DNA from: Strongylocentrotus droebachiensis
Lineage: Eukaryota > Echinodermata > Echinoidea > Camarodonta > Strongylocentrotidae
DNA: 64,000 bases
Direction of reading: 5' to 3'
NCBI GenBank assembly: GCA_035222895.1
Contig: JAVYIG010002360.1
Coordinates: forward strand, 186,001 to 250,000
Of the stretch, positions 1 through 14,800 are shown one piece after another. Within the stretch, counting starts at the first letter, position 1; every line of letters begins with the position of its first letter. The notes beneath the pieces are model-generated. The model was given only the letters and a program-made list of their open reading frames with translations, had not been told where the DNA came from and made no database searches. The translations under genes were made by a program, and so were the position numbers.

Positions 1-317
1 TAAGTCTCAATTGCTAATGTTCAAATCGTACAATAGTTTAAAAAACAAACCAACTGACATTTGTCCTGTTTATCAACTAACAAACTGCATACATTTACAA
101 TGTCAGTTTTGACATTATTCCATATACTTTCAACAAACTAATTATGAATGACTAGAGAATAACTTCAATCACATGCATTGTCACTTAAAGCCCTGTATTG
201 TCCACGATTCATAGTAGCAAGGTTTCTTTTGATTTCAGTAGTGCACAAACTCAGCGCTTATCAGTAACTTGTCCTTCAATTGACTTTACTGCACAGGTAG
301 GAGTCAACTCCGTTTAC

Positions 318-915
318 GTTGAATCTTGTCAAAGACCACCTTAACGCCATGTTTTTATGTGACTAGATTCAATTCATTATGACCTCATGTCAAAACACAT
401 GACCAATGTCATCGTCTCCCAACCTCTCGGCTCGTATAAACCCTTTTTTAAGGTTTACTGTATATAAAAGACCAATATATAGTATATGTTTCATCAGTTT
501 CTCCATACGTTAAGTCAAATTCATTTGTGATGGGTCCTGCAAAGACCACTTTAACACCATGTGTTTATGTGACTAGATTCAATCCATTATGACCTTATAT
601 AAGCACACATGACCTATGTCATCATCTCCTTAGCTCGCAGCTCGTATAAACCCCTTTTTAAGGTGTACTGTATATAAAAGACCAATATATAGTTTATATT
701 CTATCAGTTTCTCCATAGGTTAGAGTCAAATTAATTTGTGATGAATCTTGTCAAAGACCGCTTTAACACCATGTGTTTATGTGACTAGATTTGCTTCCTT
801 ATGACCTCATATCAAAACACATGACCCATGTCATTGTCGTCTTAGCTCTCGGCTCGTATAAACCCCTTTTTAAGGTGTACTGTATATAAAAAGATCAATA
901 TATAGTATATACTCT
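318..915. repeat. Tandem repeat, 211-bp unit, about 2.8 copies
   Basis: Units begin near 318, 529 and 740. Each contains CAAAGACC..CTTTAACACCATG, GACTAGATT, TCGTATAAACCC.TTTTTAAGG and a repeated CTGTATATAAAA segment. It lies 3' of SLC25A12. Confidence 0.85.
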
Positions 916-1086
916 ATTCTCGTACAACACAAACTGGAACATTCAACCTCCATGCCTTCTAAGTGTAAGGAAACCAACTTGCCTCATATATCATATACAC
1001 GTATAAGCTATACTTTTTTGAAAAGTAGAATATAAGCAGCTCTAAGCTGGGTTTAAATTAAAAAAACATTACTTATAGTTGTAGGA

Positions 1087-4000
1087 TTAGGTTGCTTGCG
1101 GCTGCTGGTTTCTGAATTTCGGTAGGAAGAGACCAAACTTTGTCTCCACACCGGAGAAGGTAGCCACAGCTAGTTGCATGCCACCGATATGATCTGGGTT
1201 GACTGGGGGAAGGTCAGCAGGATGATGCGATAGCTTCACTTGGGATCCCTCCGGTCGGCTATAGAGAATAAACAAACAAAAAGGGCAGTTTAGTGATAAA
1301 AGTAATCAATATATAATAAAATAGTATACAGGGAAAAGAAAATAAGGTATAAATATATTCTTTCTTTTGAAGTTTGATTAAATGTGTTAAATATATTACA
1401 GATAGAATTGTAAAATAGCATAGAGGAGCTAGAAAATAAGGTATAAATATATTCTTTCTTTTGAAGTTTAATTAAATGTGTTAAATATATTACAGATAGA
1501 ATTATAAAATAGCATAGAGGAGCTAGAAAATAAGGTACAAATATATTCTTTCTTTTGAAGTTTGATTAAATGTGTTAAATATATTACAGATAGAATTATA
1601 AAATGGAATAGAGGAGCTAGAAAATATGATATGAATATATTCTTTCTTTTGAAGTTTGATTATTTCATAATAAAAGTGTTCAATATATTATAGATCGAAT
1701 TATTAAATAGTATAGAGGAGCTAGAAAATAAGGTATAAATATAGTCTTTCTTTTGAATTTTGATTAGATGGTTCTTTACTAGAGTGCTACTAAGCAAGTA
1801 TGTGCTTGTAATAAGCTCTCCTGGCACACAACTCCTTCATTAAATAACATATTAATTAATTTTTCCTTCTCTAGGAAGAAAATACTTACAAAATAAGTAG
1901 CCTATATGACAAACACAAAACCCCCTCTTAATATTTTACTCTTTTACACAATCAATTGCTATTGTAGCTAACTGTGATCCTTGCTTTCTCACCCTTTGTA
2001 ATGAAAACATCAGATCGTATCCCGATATTAAAAAAAAAAAAAAAAATCCTCTCCTGGATATGAGAAGCAGCGAAAAGAAGGAAAAAAAAAAATAAAAGAA
2101 AAATAAGGGAAAGAAAAACATGACTGCTTACCTTCCTCCAAAGTCTAATGGCATAGCTCTCTGTAGGAGCTCATATGTTAGAAGGGTAACACCAAACTGA
2201 GGTGATGATCGGAAGATACGTGCTGGAAAGAGAAGAGATCAAGTCACAATTTTAAGATTATGAATGTTAAAGGCCCACTGCACTACTTGTAGCTACTTGC
2301 GCCCTCTATATAACAAACAGTGCCTAATCGGTGACCATTGGTCCCAATGATCCTCTTTTTCTTATGTTAACTGAGAGCTGAGTTGATGAGATAACCACCT
2401 GTCCAGTGACCTTGCAGGGGGCTCTAATCCCTCCTGTAAACTACGGCAGATAAGCTTTAAGATACACTGACCAGAAGCATGCTGTCAGTCAACAATGAAA
2501 TTCAAAACAAATCTCAACATAATCAGCTTTTGACATTACCCTCATCAGGTTCGTCTAAGTTGAACTATTTAGCATACAGATGAAGAGAAAAAGTTTGGGA
2601 AATGTGCAAAATGTTAGAATATAACCAAATGTGTGTTTATAGCTCCAGTCAATTTTCTACACAAAACTAAATTTCTAACTTCTAACCCTGGAGAAAAAAC
2701 ATTATACCTAACCCTGACCCCAACCAAAAACCTAACCCCAAACCCAATTGTAATCCTAACCCTACACTTTTGACGAAATAAAGTTCAGAGTAAATTTGGT
2801 ATTACCCCCATCAGGGTCATCTTAGTGGAACCATTTAATATACAGGTGAAGAGAAGAAGTTTGGGAAATAAGCAAAATGTTAGAATATAACCGATGTGTG
2901 TTTATTGCTCCACTCTCAATTTTTATACACAAACAAATTTCTAACCTTAACCCTGGAAGCAAAAAAACAAAAACTATACCTAACCCTGACCCCAAATGTA
3001 ACCCTAACCATACAATTTTGATGAAATAAAGGCCAGAGCAAATGCCAGGTCACCCTCATTCAAATCAAAAGATCCTTACCAGGTCCTCCTTTCCAGAATG
3101 CATTGAAACCCTCTTGTTGGTAGATCTTCCTAGCACAATCTATCACTCCGTTGTACGTGGTCTGACCTTGTCTTGCTTCCACCTGTAGTCTTGTCTTGAT
3201 CACATCGGCCGGTGTGACAGAGTACGCAGCAGGTGCACCTGATGATCAAACAAAACATGTTGAATTTGTGTTTCAAGACAATTCTTAACATCATTTTGCA
3301 TCATATTTTAAAAGACAAGTAGACTTATGTATCCAAATTGAATTAATATCCTTGCAGCATAGTCGCTCTAGCTTTTCTGAAGAAAAAAAAACTGATGTTT
3401 GCAAGATGGACTCTGACCACAGTCCTCAACATTCAAAATTGTGTGTCCCCAACTTTTGTAATGTGTGAGAATGTATCCCAACAAAACATGTCGAATTTGT
3501 GTTTCTAGACATTTCTCAACATCACTTTGCATCGTATTTTAAAACACAAGTTGACTAATGTATCCAAATTGAATTGAATCTGAAAAAACAAATGACGTTT
3601 GCAGGATGGACTCTGGTCCCAGAGATGCTCTATACACTACAGATAAATGAAGTTTACCCACACATACAAACAAAAAAAGTCCTCAACTTTTTAGTAATAG
3701 CTCAGCATTAAATTACAGAAATAAAAGTTGATCAATTGGAGTTGGTGGGAGGGGGATGGTAAACATTCAAAATTATGTGTCCCTGACTCTTGTAATGTAT
3801 AAAAATGTGGGAATATGTCACCTGTATCCCAAGCTTTCTAGACTGAAGCGAAGGGAGGCAGACAATGTAAAACTCCCGCAACTAAGTCATGACCTATGAC
3901 ACGATAAGAGCGACGGACATCTTACCAGCGATTGTAGCAGATACGAGAAGGGAAAGAGGCGAGTTGTGACCGTCTTTGTCGGCAGAGTATTTCTTGAGGT

Positions 4001-7000
4001 GAGCGTAAGTCGGGAAGTAGATCGCTGAGAATGGGATGTCACGCAAGAAGCAGGCTTTCGACCCCTGACACGCAAGAAATCAAAACAAGACAAAGATAGT
4101 CAATTTACGTTGCATGCTAATGTGTCTTGGTTTATTGATTGGCATTGATTAAGGGGCACCAGTCTTATTTGATGAATGAAATGCTAGTAATAAGAGGCAA
4201 TAACTTTGAGGAGAGTGCAGAGGATGTTCCTATCATCTTCTGTTTTCCCCTACCCCTCTCTTTTTCTTTCCTTTCCTTCCCTCCCCCTCCCCCAACCATT
4301 GTTTTTTCTGCCCCATCCACCCCACCAAGATACACCAATCCAATAGGCTTAAGGGGAATCCAACCATTGTCATAAGTTCATTTGTATGAAAACAGAAAAA
4401 CTAGAGTGTTTGACATATAACATCACTACAGCTATGTGAATCTTAAATTGGCAATTTTATCAGTGGATTGGGACATAGTCCCGGACGACTCTGTTTGTCA
4501 TGTACTAAAATATCATTAATTTCTGATTTTCTCCCAAGTGCTTTTTCCCTTAGGGCTCCACTCAAAGAATATTATGGATAGTATATGACTATAGGTCCTC
4601 TTAAAAGAAAAGACCCTCCCATAGTCACGTTGTGTGTTGTAACAACTGGAAAAGTTTTATGGTACTACATCACAGTGACATTACCAAATAAGCTCAAAAT
4701 GATTACAACTCTAAAAAATTCATAACTTTCTTATTTTTTTGTCTGATATCGTTCAAACTTTTACCAGTTTGCCTCTATGACTTTTCTGCTTCCTCTTAAA
4801 CTTGTTAGCTCTTAAGGTCAGATTTCCCTTTAACATTTTATATAAAACTGTCAACATTAACAAATTTAACCTTAATACAAAAGAGAAAGATAACTCAAGG
4901 TATGCAATTTTATATGAGGCAGGAAACCACCTTGCATCATGGCCCTACAGCAAGACAAAATTGTTAATCGGGCAATAGTGATTTGTCAAGTGAACAGTGC
5001 AATTCAAATGTAACTCAGTAGTTTTACTTTTACTGCAAGAGAATTTATAAGGTAGTTTAATACAATTTTATTGATATCATTCCTGTTTAAAACACAACTC
5101 AAATTATCAATATATGTATCTGTGGTTCTTGTGAGCTAAAAGATCTCTGGAAAAAATCCTAAATATAATTGCAAACTTAAAGGAGCTACACAAAGAAAAT
5201 TCACTAACAACTGATAATTAGAACAAATTACATATGGATGGAAAGATTTTCTCTTGAAAAACACGAATAATTTGCTGAGAAATCATATAGATATCATGGA
5301 AAGGCGTAAAATGCAATTTTTCAAGACCCTTCTTAGACCCCCAAGCGCCCCCGAACGTAAGCCAAACACACGAGCGTAGCGAGCTCTGAATTGTGACGTC
5401 ACACACTGGACGAACAGCTCCCGTGTGTGACGTCACAAATATTGACGCTCTACAAAGGACCGCTGAAGGCAGAAAATCTGGATCTCAAAACTAACATTTT
5501 TGAGAGTTGATTACTGCGGGCCCCAAACATAGTTTGAAGAGGAGAGTTGTTGTATTTGATCAGTAAGGCTTCCCCTTCGCAATGATATGAGTTTTGCATC
5601 AATTCAAAACACTTTTGCTTCTTAGTGTGATTCCTTTAAGAAACTTACTGATCCTTTTTGCTTTTATTGTGCATAAAAATATCTTGCTACATGATTTTGG
5701 CCTTCTGCCCTTCCATTCCAGACTGGTGATCCTTTCTTACCTTATAGAGTCCAAAGAGACCCAGATCTTTCAAAACAGTGATGGCAGATACTCTGGGACC
5801 TGTCTGAATCTCACCAGCTACTTGCAGTCTAATCTTGACGATCTCTAAAGGGTTGGTGAACATCACCTGTGACCCACCAGCCTGTCAAAGGTCAAAGGTT
5901 AAAGGTAAATGTAAAACTATTGACTAGATCATACTCTGGGACTAATGTGAATCTTTCTAGCTACTTGCAGTCTGATCTTAACAAGCTCCAACAGTTGTTG
6001 AACATTAGTTGTAACTCATGAGCCCATCAAATTTCAAAGGTTAACATAAAATATTTCAGCAAAATGCTCTATGAATAGTCAGAATCTCAGCAACTATAAA
6101 ATGAGCCTGCTCTCTGATTTTAACAATACCAAGATAATTGGGAAAAGATAATTGGTTTAAGGAAGAAAAAAAAAGAGTTGTAAGCAAAATATTTAACAAC
6201 ATGTTTCTGAGCACACAAAAAAAGCCAACATTCCTCCCCCCCCAAAAAAAAAGTTTTAAAAAAAGCCTGGGGTAAACCTAGATAGAAAATTGAGAGAGGG
6301 TAAAGAGAAAGAAAGGAGAGACAGAATGAGAATTAAATATCTAGATATGATATTCAGCAAAACGGTACTGACAGAATAGTGTTCATACACTCGGACCCAT
6401 GACCAGGGGATAGTGAGCACTAACAAAAATGGCAAGTCACAACATTCCCCCCCTTTTGAGTAAGAAAATTGGGGAAAAATTGGGGAAAAATTGAGAAAAT
6501 AGGGGTAAAATCAGGAAAAATCAGGGGGAAAAATCTGGAGAGAAAAAAAATCTGGATTATTTTTTTAATCGGGAACCGATTTAAATCAGGTAATTATCAG
6601 GCCTGTCCATGACTTATAGTGTTGCAAGACTGACTTGAGGATATTTTATGCAAATAAATGTGACATTGATGTAGAAATAAATACGTACACATCCTCCTGC
6701 AAGCATTTCTCCCCAGATTGGGAACGTGCCATCCTTTCTCCTGACTTTGTCCCTCATAAAGTCATTCATGGTTAGCTTGATGGCTTTCTCAGGTGCTACT
6801 CCTATCAGCTGAGGTGGGAGACCTGCGATTCAACAACATGGAAATGTTTACTGGTACTTTGAACAAATTATAATGGTTTGCAAGAATAATGAAAATGAAT
6901 AAGTGGTATGAAAAATTGAAAATGTCTATTTTATTAAAGGCATCGTCTAACAATGTTAAATCTGAGATGTATGGACCTACGTGTTATCAGTGTCTGTGGT

Positions 7001-8878
7001 ACTCATTTTCCCCAATAGACTATAGTGTTTAATATAAAAATCTTTAGGAAAATGACAAATGAAATTTTGATTTCCAATCATATCTTGATAATCAGACTGG
7101 CGATCGGCTTGTAAAAGTCATGGGATTCCTGACTGACCTAAATGCTTATAATTATGATTGCAGCATGAGCTAAATCCAGTATTTTGTTTCAGAATCTGAG
7201 GCAATGTTACCAAGTCACTTTAAGTTTGTTCATTGTGTTTCCAAGCCTAGCAAGTGACAGTTCAGTATTTCATATATCAATTTGTGCACTTGTTGTACCA
7301 CTTCCGTCTAAACGATTCAGGTTCGAAACCGATGGTTTGATGCGGCTTTATCAAACACAAGTCATTAGACATAAAGTTTTTCAAAGACATCTGGTGATGA
7401 CTTGCAAATGCCTGTAAACTACATAATAAAGATTGTGGTGACCCAGAAATTGTTTACTCAATGCTGATGACACTTTATCTATGTAATCTGTAAAGTCAAA
7501 TAATTTATACACAGTATGAAGTTTCAATGAAGATCTGTCAGTGACATATAGATTCCTGAAACCTGAATACATGACACAGCACTTGACTCCTTGGACCCGT
7601 TTCACAAAGCCTTTTTTTTTCAATGACAAATTACTAAAATCGGTGACAAATCTGCTGCTAACCAATCAGAAGCAAGGATTTCAGTAGCTTATAACAAAAG
7701 CTGTCATTTGTCACTGATGACAGTTTTGTGGAAAGCCTCCCTGTAAGCCCTCACCTCTGTATAGACCAAAGACGCCTTCGTGCCGGATGACTTTCTTGAA
7801 GCAGTCAAAGCTGTTCTTGTACATGAGTTCACCAACCATCTGACCGCTCCTCTGGTTCTGCATTCTAGTCTTGACCAGATCGATGGGATACACCGCTGTG
7901 GCTCCCGTGGCTGTCAAACAAATAAAAGAGTGTCCATTTCAAGAAACGGTTGAGTACGGGTACACATAAAAATAGAGTTTATCTCTTTAACACTTGGAAG
8001 TTCATGGGAAATAATGTTTATGTAATTAGAAACAATGTCATATCGACAGGTTTTGAAATCATTCAAATTACAATTATAATTTGACTCTACATAAACTACA
8101 CACTGATAGACTTCTCTTCAAGTTTAATTTTTTGTTGTTGTTGAGATTTCCCTTCTTTTTCTTTCTCACATGTGGCAGAGCATCATGATATCAATGTCAG
8201 ATGAACAATTTGGTTTGAAAATGTTATTGTATTTCATCTATGACTAGCAATAGATGAAATCTTTGTGGAACTTACTTTTATGGCCTGTGTTTTTTATAGT
8301 TCATATATTCATATCTGTGTTAAATATTTTATATTGTTTTAGATTTTAGAAGGATATTGTACAGGGTGAAGGCTTCAAAATTAAATGACCCATCAGCCTC
8401 CCCAAAACGGGGTTTAAAATCGATTCATGCACAACTGATTTAATTCATTTTCACTTGAAACTGTTGAGTAGTTCTACACAAATCAAAACAGCATCTACGA
8501 TTTGAATATCAGGTTTGTCTTGTAAAATGCCTGAGCAACTACAGTCAACCTGCTTTAGTGACCACCTGTCTACAAAGGCCACATTTTTTGTTTCCATTGA
8601 AAATGGTTTCTCATTGAATCATGTACTAAAGGAACCTGTCTACAAAGACCACCTGTCTACAAAGGCCACTTTTTGTGGTTCCCTTGGGTGGTCACTATAG
8701 ACAGGTTAGACTGTATGACCTACCTCCTGCTACAGCACCCAAGCCAAATCTGTAGGCAGACTCAAAGATGGTTAACATGGCCGTACGTTGCACCTTCTCC
8801 TTGGGTTGGGACACCTGGAGTTTATTGATGACATCGGTCGGTGGCGTAATCTTCACAAGATCTTCAAACGTGACTCGT
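1087..8878 (-). CDS. SLC25A12: SLC25A12 carrier domain and C-terminal helix (exons 9-16)
   Basis: Eight exons encode three roughly 100-residue mitochondrial carrier repeats, each opening with a P-x-[DE]-x-x-[KR] kink, followed by a C-terminal segment. The last exon contains [13 protein letters not shown] and FGLFLPKF, characteristic of aralar/citrin tails and absent from ordinary carriers, so this is not a generic SLC25 member. The link from regulatory to carrier domain (exons 12137-12230 and 8724-8878) reads ...EESVGRVTFEDL.... Introns here are crowded with MITEs and a decayed exon copy (5930-6130). Confidence 0.95.
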
Positions 8879-11800
8879 CTGTAACACAAGTTCATACACA
8901 CAAAGAAAATAAAATAAAATGTTTTTATGCCTGGGACCTGTTTCACAAAGCCTTTTTTCAATGACAAATGACAAAAATCAGTGACAAATCTGCAGATAAC
9001 CAATCAGATTTCAAGGATTTCACTAGCTTATAACAAAAACTGTCATTTGTCACCGATGACAATTTTTGTGAAATGGGGCCCAGATAGCCTTCATGTGCTG
9101 GCTTCTTCACTGCTTTTATTTCATGTAGTGCCAAATTTATCTAAGCTGCATCTAATTTTAGTGAGTTTAAAGATTTGCAGTTAAATTGAGGTTTGCCAAT
9201 AATAATTAAAAATGTTATCAACCCCCCCCCCCCCCCCCCCCTCTTTGCATTCATAAAAGGTAAACAAAAAATGCAATTTACTTCATGAGTCTTCATCCCT
9301 TTATCAATTGCTTGTTTGTTGATTCCATATTAATTTTTTTTTACATAAGAACTGGGCGATACATTTAAGAATACACACAGTAATTTTAGGTTCTGGGAAT
9401 TACTGGTTACATCCATTATGCATACAAGGGGTATAAAAAGCAAACATAAACACTGCATGAAAAGTCAGCAAAGATCCTGGTCTGATCAGTATTGCTTATC
9501 AAACTTTTCAGAATTATCTTATAGATAGGAAGAGTTGTGTATGTAAAAGGAGACTCATTCAAGATCAAAAGTACTCCAGCTTTCGTGTTAATTACCAGTT
9601 GAAACTTTATTGTTCATTGGTAATAGTATATCTGTATAGCGCCTAGAGACATTGTATTACGCGCTATATAAAAGCGGAATATTTTATTGGTTCTAAATGT
9701 GCATGTAATAAGGTCACACGTTATTAGAGTAAATTTCAATAATAAGAACTGTTCAGTATAATGTAAGCCCAGATTATATTGCCTTGTGAAATGGCCCTTA
9801 AGATAGTGACTGGGTGCCAGTTTAGAAGGAAAAAAACACAAAAAACCCACAATGACTGTCAAAAATATGGAATAAATATATCAAGGTGATTATTTAGAAA
9901 TACCTCCCCCCCCCAAAAAAAAAAAAAGACGGTAATTCCCCTTGTGCCATACAGGACATAAGGACAAAGGTAGTTTTGTGATCATCATATAATAAAACCA
10001 GACAGAAACATTAGTCAAGAGTCATTCTTCCTTGATTAGATGAAGTTAAAGATATAATTGAATAGGATATATTTCAAGAAATGTCCACAAAGGATTAAAA
10101 ATAAATAATCATCAAATTAAGTGTATATCCCTCACCAAGCTGATTATTTAGGAATCCAAAACACTTGACAAGAAAGGTTTGAAACTGATGAAGTACTAAT
10201 AGACATCATAAATATCAAATCAATTCTGAGCGAGCCAATTGTTAAGATATTTCTATTAACCTCATGAGATGTGTCCAAAAAAACAGAAATAAATAGACAT
10301 CTATGATTTTACTTCTCAGACCAAGCGGAATAATCAGGAATCCCAGAATTTAATACAAGAAAGAACATTTTGAATGAAAATTGTCTGTGGCCTGATGAGT
10401 GCAAGAGAGAGAGAGAGAGAGAGAGATAGAGAGAGAGAGAGTGTGTGAGCCATTAAAAAAGAAATGAGTCTTGGCTTGCATATTGCACAAAACTTTTAAT
10501 AACCGATTGTAAATCTGCCGACAATCTTATTAGGTTCATGATTCTAGTAGAGCCGTTCCCAACAAACATGAGGTGTAAAAATCAGTTATTGTCAAATACT
10601 GTTATTCTTTAAATTTCCTTAAATATATTTGTATTAACGTGTATCTGTCATTTGGTGGGATAGAGGGGAGAAAGTTTACTATATATTGTCAGATAGAAAT
10701 AGAGAAGAAATATGGGTTAGTTTAATATGAAATCATCACCAACTTCATTTCATTATACACAATAATAACTGAGACTCACCGTTTACGCTTAAATATTCTT
10801 TGAATACTTAGACAAAAATAACATAAAATTATAATATTATTACCACTGAAACATAGGGGAGCATTCAATGATTTAGATTTTCCAAATATTACTAAACACA
10901 TTAATTGTTATGTATCATTGTCAATTAGATAAGAAAACTCAATATAAAAACTATTTAAGATATTTTCAATCAAATTTAATGTTAAAAAGTCCATGCTATT
11001 GATAATCTACTAGCCATAGTTTAGTGGACAGAGAATTACACATCACAAAAGCTTTATAACACCATATATTTGCTAACCCAAGTGAGGTAATTACTTCCTT
11101 GTTATTTTCTTGGTCTTCTCTGTCAAAAATCAACAAAAATATAGCATAAAAAAATTATCATAAGAATATATTTTCTGTCATAATCAATTTCTGTAATGTA
11201 TTTTACCTCAATTTTGTGTGATTCCCCGATTTCTAACATTAACTGTCTTTATTCATCTCTATAACTAACATTGTTTTATGATCTTATCCTCCTAAGTTTG
11301 CTTTATTTTTGTTTTATCTGATCCTCTCCAAGGTCTGTCAAACTCTGTTGGAAGGTTTGATTGAATAGCCACAGAAATACCATAATGGGAAAGAGAAAGA
11401 CCAGCTGCAGTACCAACGTCCTGTGGCAAGAGTATTATAAAATTCCAACTCCCCATCCTCATATAGAAATTGGATGTATGGTATTCAAATTTCAACTGAA
11501 GCTTACAAAATAATTCAGTGCTTTGAAATCTTAACTCTTAACTTAATCTTAGTTTTTTTTGTTTACATTACCGGTATTAAAAGGGCTATTTCAATATGAA
11601 TGTATCATAATTATGTCTCTATGCACTTTAGACAAGGAGAAAAGGGCACACCAAAGATGAGAGTACAAAGACATGTTTAGCACAGGTCACAAAGCTTTCA
11701 GATAAGGTTGAAAATCATTTGTAAGGTATGTTCAGCAAAGGTCCCAAAACCATCAGGTAACATCAAAACACCATTGTAAAGGTATGTGTATGTTTACACC

Positions 11801-14800
11801 AGTTCATTAGTCAATGGGTAACATTGAAAAGCATTTTTAAGATGTTGACAAGTATTGAAAAGTATTTGTAAAGAATTTTCAGCACAGGACCCACACCTAT
11901 CAGGTAACACTGGAAAGCATAGAAAAGTTTTAAGGTGTATCCTGCAGCTGTCATTTTCATATTTTCATATATTTTATATATTCATATTTTTATAATTCAA
12001 ACCTACTGTATATATTCATAAAGTTTGATCCCACTGATCTAGTGTGAGGGTGATCATGATCCATAAGACTTTGTATTCACTTGAGATTTAGATAGAAAAG
12101 ACTTTTGAGGCAAAGACAGTGTGATATACGACTCACCCTACTGATTCCTCTAGGCAGCATATGTGAAAGAGAATAGCTACCTCCATGGGAGTGATCTGGG
12201 AATATTGCTGGGCTGCATGAAGAAACTCCTCTGAAAAGGGAAAAAAGAATGGAAGAGAATATTTAAAGATAATAAATGATTCCTAAACAGGAATGGTGTA
12301 TTGCATTCATTTGGTTCTTGTTTCACTTGCTTTGCATCCTTTCTTGTAAAGAGTAGACACCACTGAAGTTTTTTTTTAAATAATTATTTTATAATTATTA
12401 TGCAGGCCTGAATAACCCTAACAATTCTCACTTTATTACTAATATAATTAATTCCGGTTTATCCCACTATAGATATCTTTAATATGTTACTTCCTCTATC
12501 TACTACACACTGCAAAGTCACCACAAAGTGCACTGCAATAATTGCTGTGGTTTCAGAAACTGGAATGGCCTCCTCACCATTATTCAACTATCACTGACTC
12601 CTCCCTTCTCCTTCCCCATTACCTCCTCCCCAAACCCCTATTGTCATATCAGAAGCTGGTTTGGCATCCTCAACATTATTCCTTGATCCCTGCACCTTCC
12701 CAAATACTACCTTTCCCCCTACCCCTTTCTTCTTGGTTCCTAAAATGCTTATTGGCTACTAAGATCTGCAACCTGGTTCAAAGTTGACCATGATAACCAC
12801 AACCTTGAGAAAATCCCATTACCAATTACGGTGACCTTTGTCTCATGAGGTCGTAACCTTACTTACCCTTGGTTACAGGGTAGGTATGGGAGCCACCGGT
12901 GGTCTGTTCATAGATCTTCTGCATGAGTTCCATGTCCCTAAGAAGACTGATGAAGGCGTTGAAGTACGGGAAGCTGACCAGATGTTTGGTCTCTCCTCCT
13001 GCCACCTTGAAAGGGTCATGAAAAAGGTTATTTTTACAAATACTCTTAAAGCGGGACTACACTACTTGTAGCTACTTGCGCCCTCTATATAGCAAACAAT
13101 GCCTAAGCGGTACCTGTTGGTCCCCATGATCCTCTTTTTCTTATGTTAATTGAGAGCTGATTTGATGTCACCTGTCAGTGACCATGCAGGGAGGTCTAAT
13201 CCCCCCTGGCCAAACTAGTACAGACAGGCTTTAATACTCTTGAATTGTGACATACTGATAATTGTCACAATAAAGACAAGATTACTAGAATTTCATGAAA
13301 CAATATTCCACATTCCTTTTCCAACCTATCCAAAGTTTGAAACATTGATATGCTGTAAGGAAATGAAACAAACATAAGAGATTGTCAGTGCGAGCGTTCA
13401 GGGTGTGTCGAATGGTCTACTCACACGTCCCTTTCATGTTGTAGTTAATTGTATTCAAACTTGCAATATCTTTTCATAGGAGTAAAATTTGGAAACCATA
13501 TCTTGAATATAGTATAGTGATGTAGAACCCCTAAAATACAGAGCAAAATATTTTAGTGATTGGTATATTTAAGTGCAAATTACAGCCATACCGACATTAA
13601 ACCATTACACAAATTTATAATTAACAGTTCCATAATATGCTCATTGAAATTTATGAGGCCAATTATGGTGAGTAAAAGATAAAAATTTGGAAAATGTTAA
13701 ATATTTCAGTGTATAAGTTGAGAATCTATATACTTACTGTGACCAGGTTGTCTTGGACATAGTCAGTCAGCATGTGACCCAAGACGGTCGACATGATCTT
13801 GTTGAAGTCTAATGCAGAAATCATGCCCACGTTGTTCTTGTCCATTTTGACAAAGGCTTGTTTTGCATGCTCCTCTTGCAAGTTCTGTAAAAAAAGAAAT
13901 TTGCATCGATGTCCAAGTAATGTTAGTAAAAACAACCTGTGTTTCATTATAGCTGTAAATGAATATATCATATTCATACCTTTGAAAGTTCATCCAAATC
14001 ATTTTTAATTGTAACATTAATTTAAATTTTAACTTAAAACAGAGAAATTATCAACACTTGTATTACGATTCTTACATCATTTTGTTAAAGGGATCGTTTA
14101 ACAATGTTAAATCTGAGATACATGGCCCTACGTGTTATCAGTGTCTATGATATGGTGTAATAGTGAAGCCCTAAAAAATTACGCTTCAAAATGATCAAGA
14201 AGTGCCTCAAAAAAGTAAAAATCTTTGAGTGACCGGTTTTACCATACTCGTTTTCCCCAATAGACTGTAGTGTTATGAAAACCGTCAGGCGAACGGTTTT
14301 CAAAATTTGTAATTCCAATCATAAATATCTTGATAATCAGACAGGCGATCGGCTTGTAAAAGTCATGGGGTTCCTGACTGACCTAAAGGTTTATAATTAT
14401 CATTGCATCATGAACTAAATCCAGAATTTTGTTTCAGAATCTGAGACAAAGTTACCGGATCCATTTAAGCATAATGTGGTGTCACCTTGATTACAATCTC
14501 ATCAGTGCAATTATACACAATCATAATGATATTAGATTGCAGTATATATTTGAGCACATTTTATATTGGCATTGCAAATAATATTAACGAAGATGCATTT
14601 GATCACAGAATAAACTTTATGATAGATTACTATCTGAAATCATATTGATTACCAAATATATTGATATATTTTCAACAGGATTTTGCCTTACATGAAGAAA
14701 CTGTGTGAATTCCACAAAGCTGAGCTCTTTTTTTTTTTCCGTTCCGAAATGTAGTTTGATGAAGGTGGAGTCAAAGTTGAATGGGATTCTCTGGTACACT

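Larger units (their letters stand above)
9880..12130. other. Long AT-rich SLC25A12 intron segment without a recognised exon
   Basis: It contains a GA microsatellite (10402-10443) and a minisatellite (11690-11930). A splice-like block at 10773-10815 is not needed, because the flanking exons join in phase. Nothing else was recognised. Confidence 0.6.

Noticed and set aside
2690-3020. CTAACCCT repeats suggesting telomeric sequence
   Set aside because: Degenerate, short, and inside an SLC25A12 intron duplication; at most an interstitial telomere-like patch.
10773-10815. Short minus-strand block with acceptor-like and donor-like (GTGAGT) edges in SLC25A12
   Set aside because: Exons 12137-12230 and 8724-8878 already join in phase and match the family without a gap, so no extra exon is needed.
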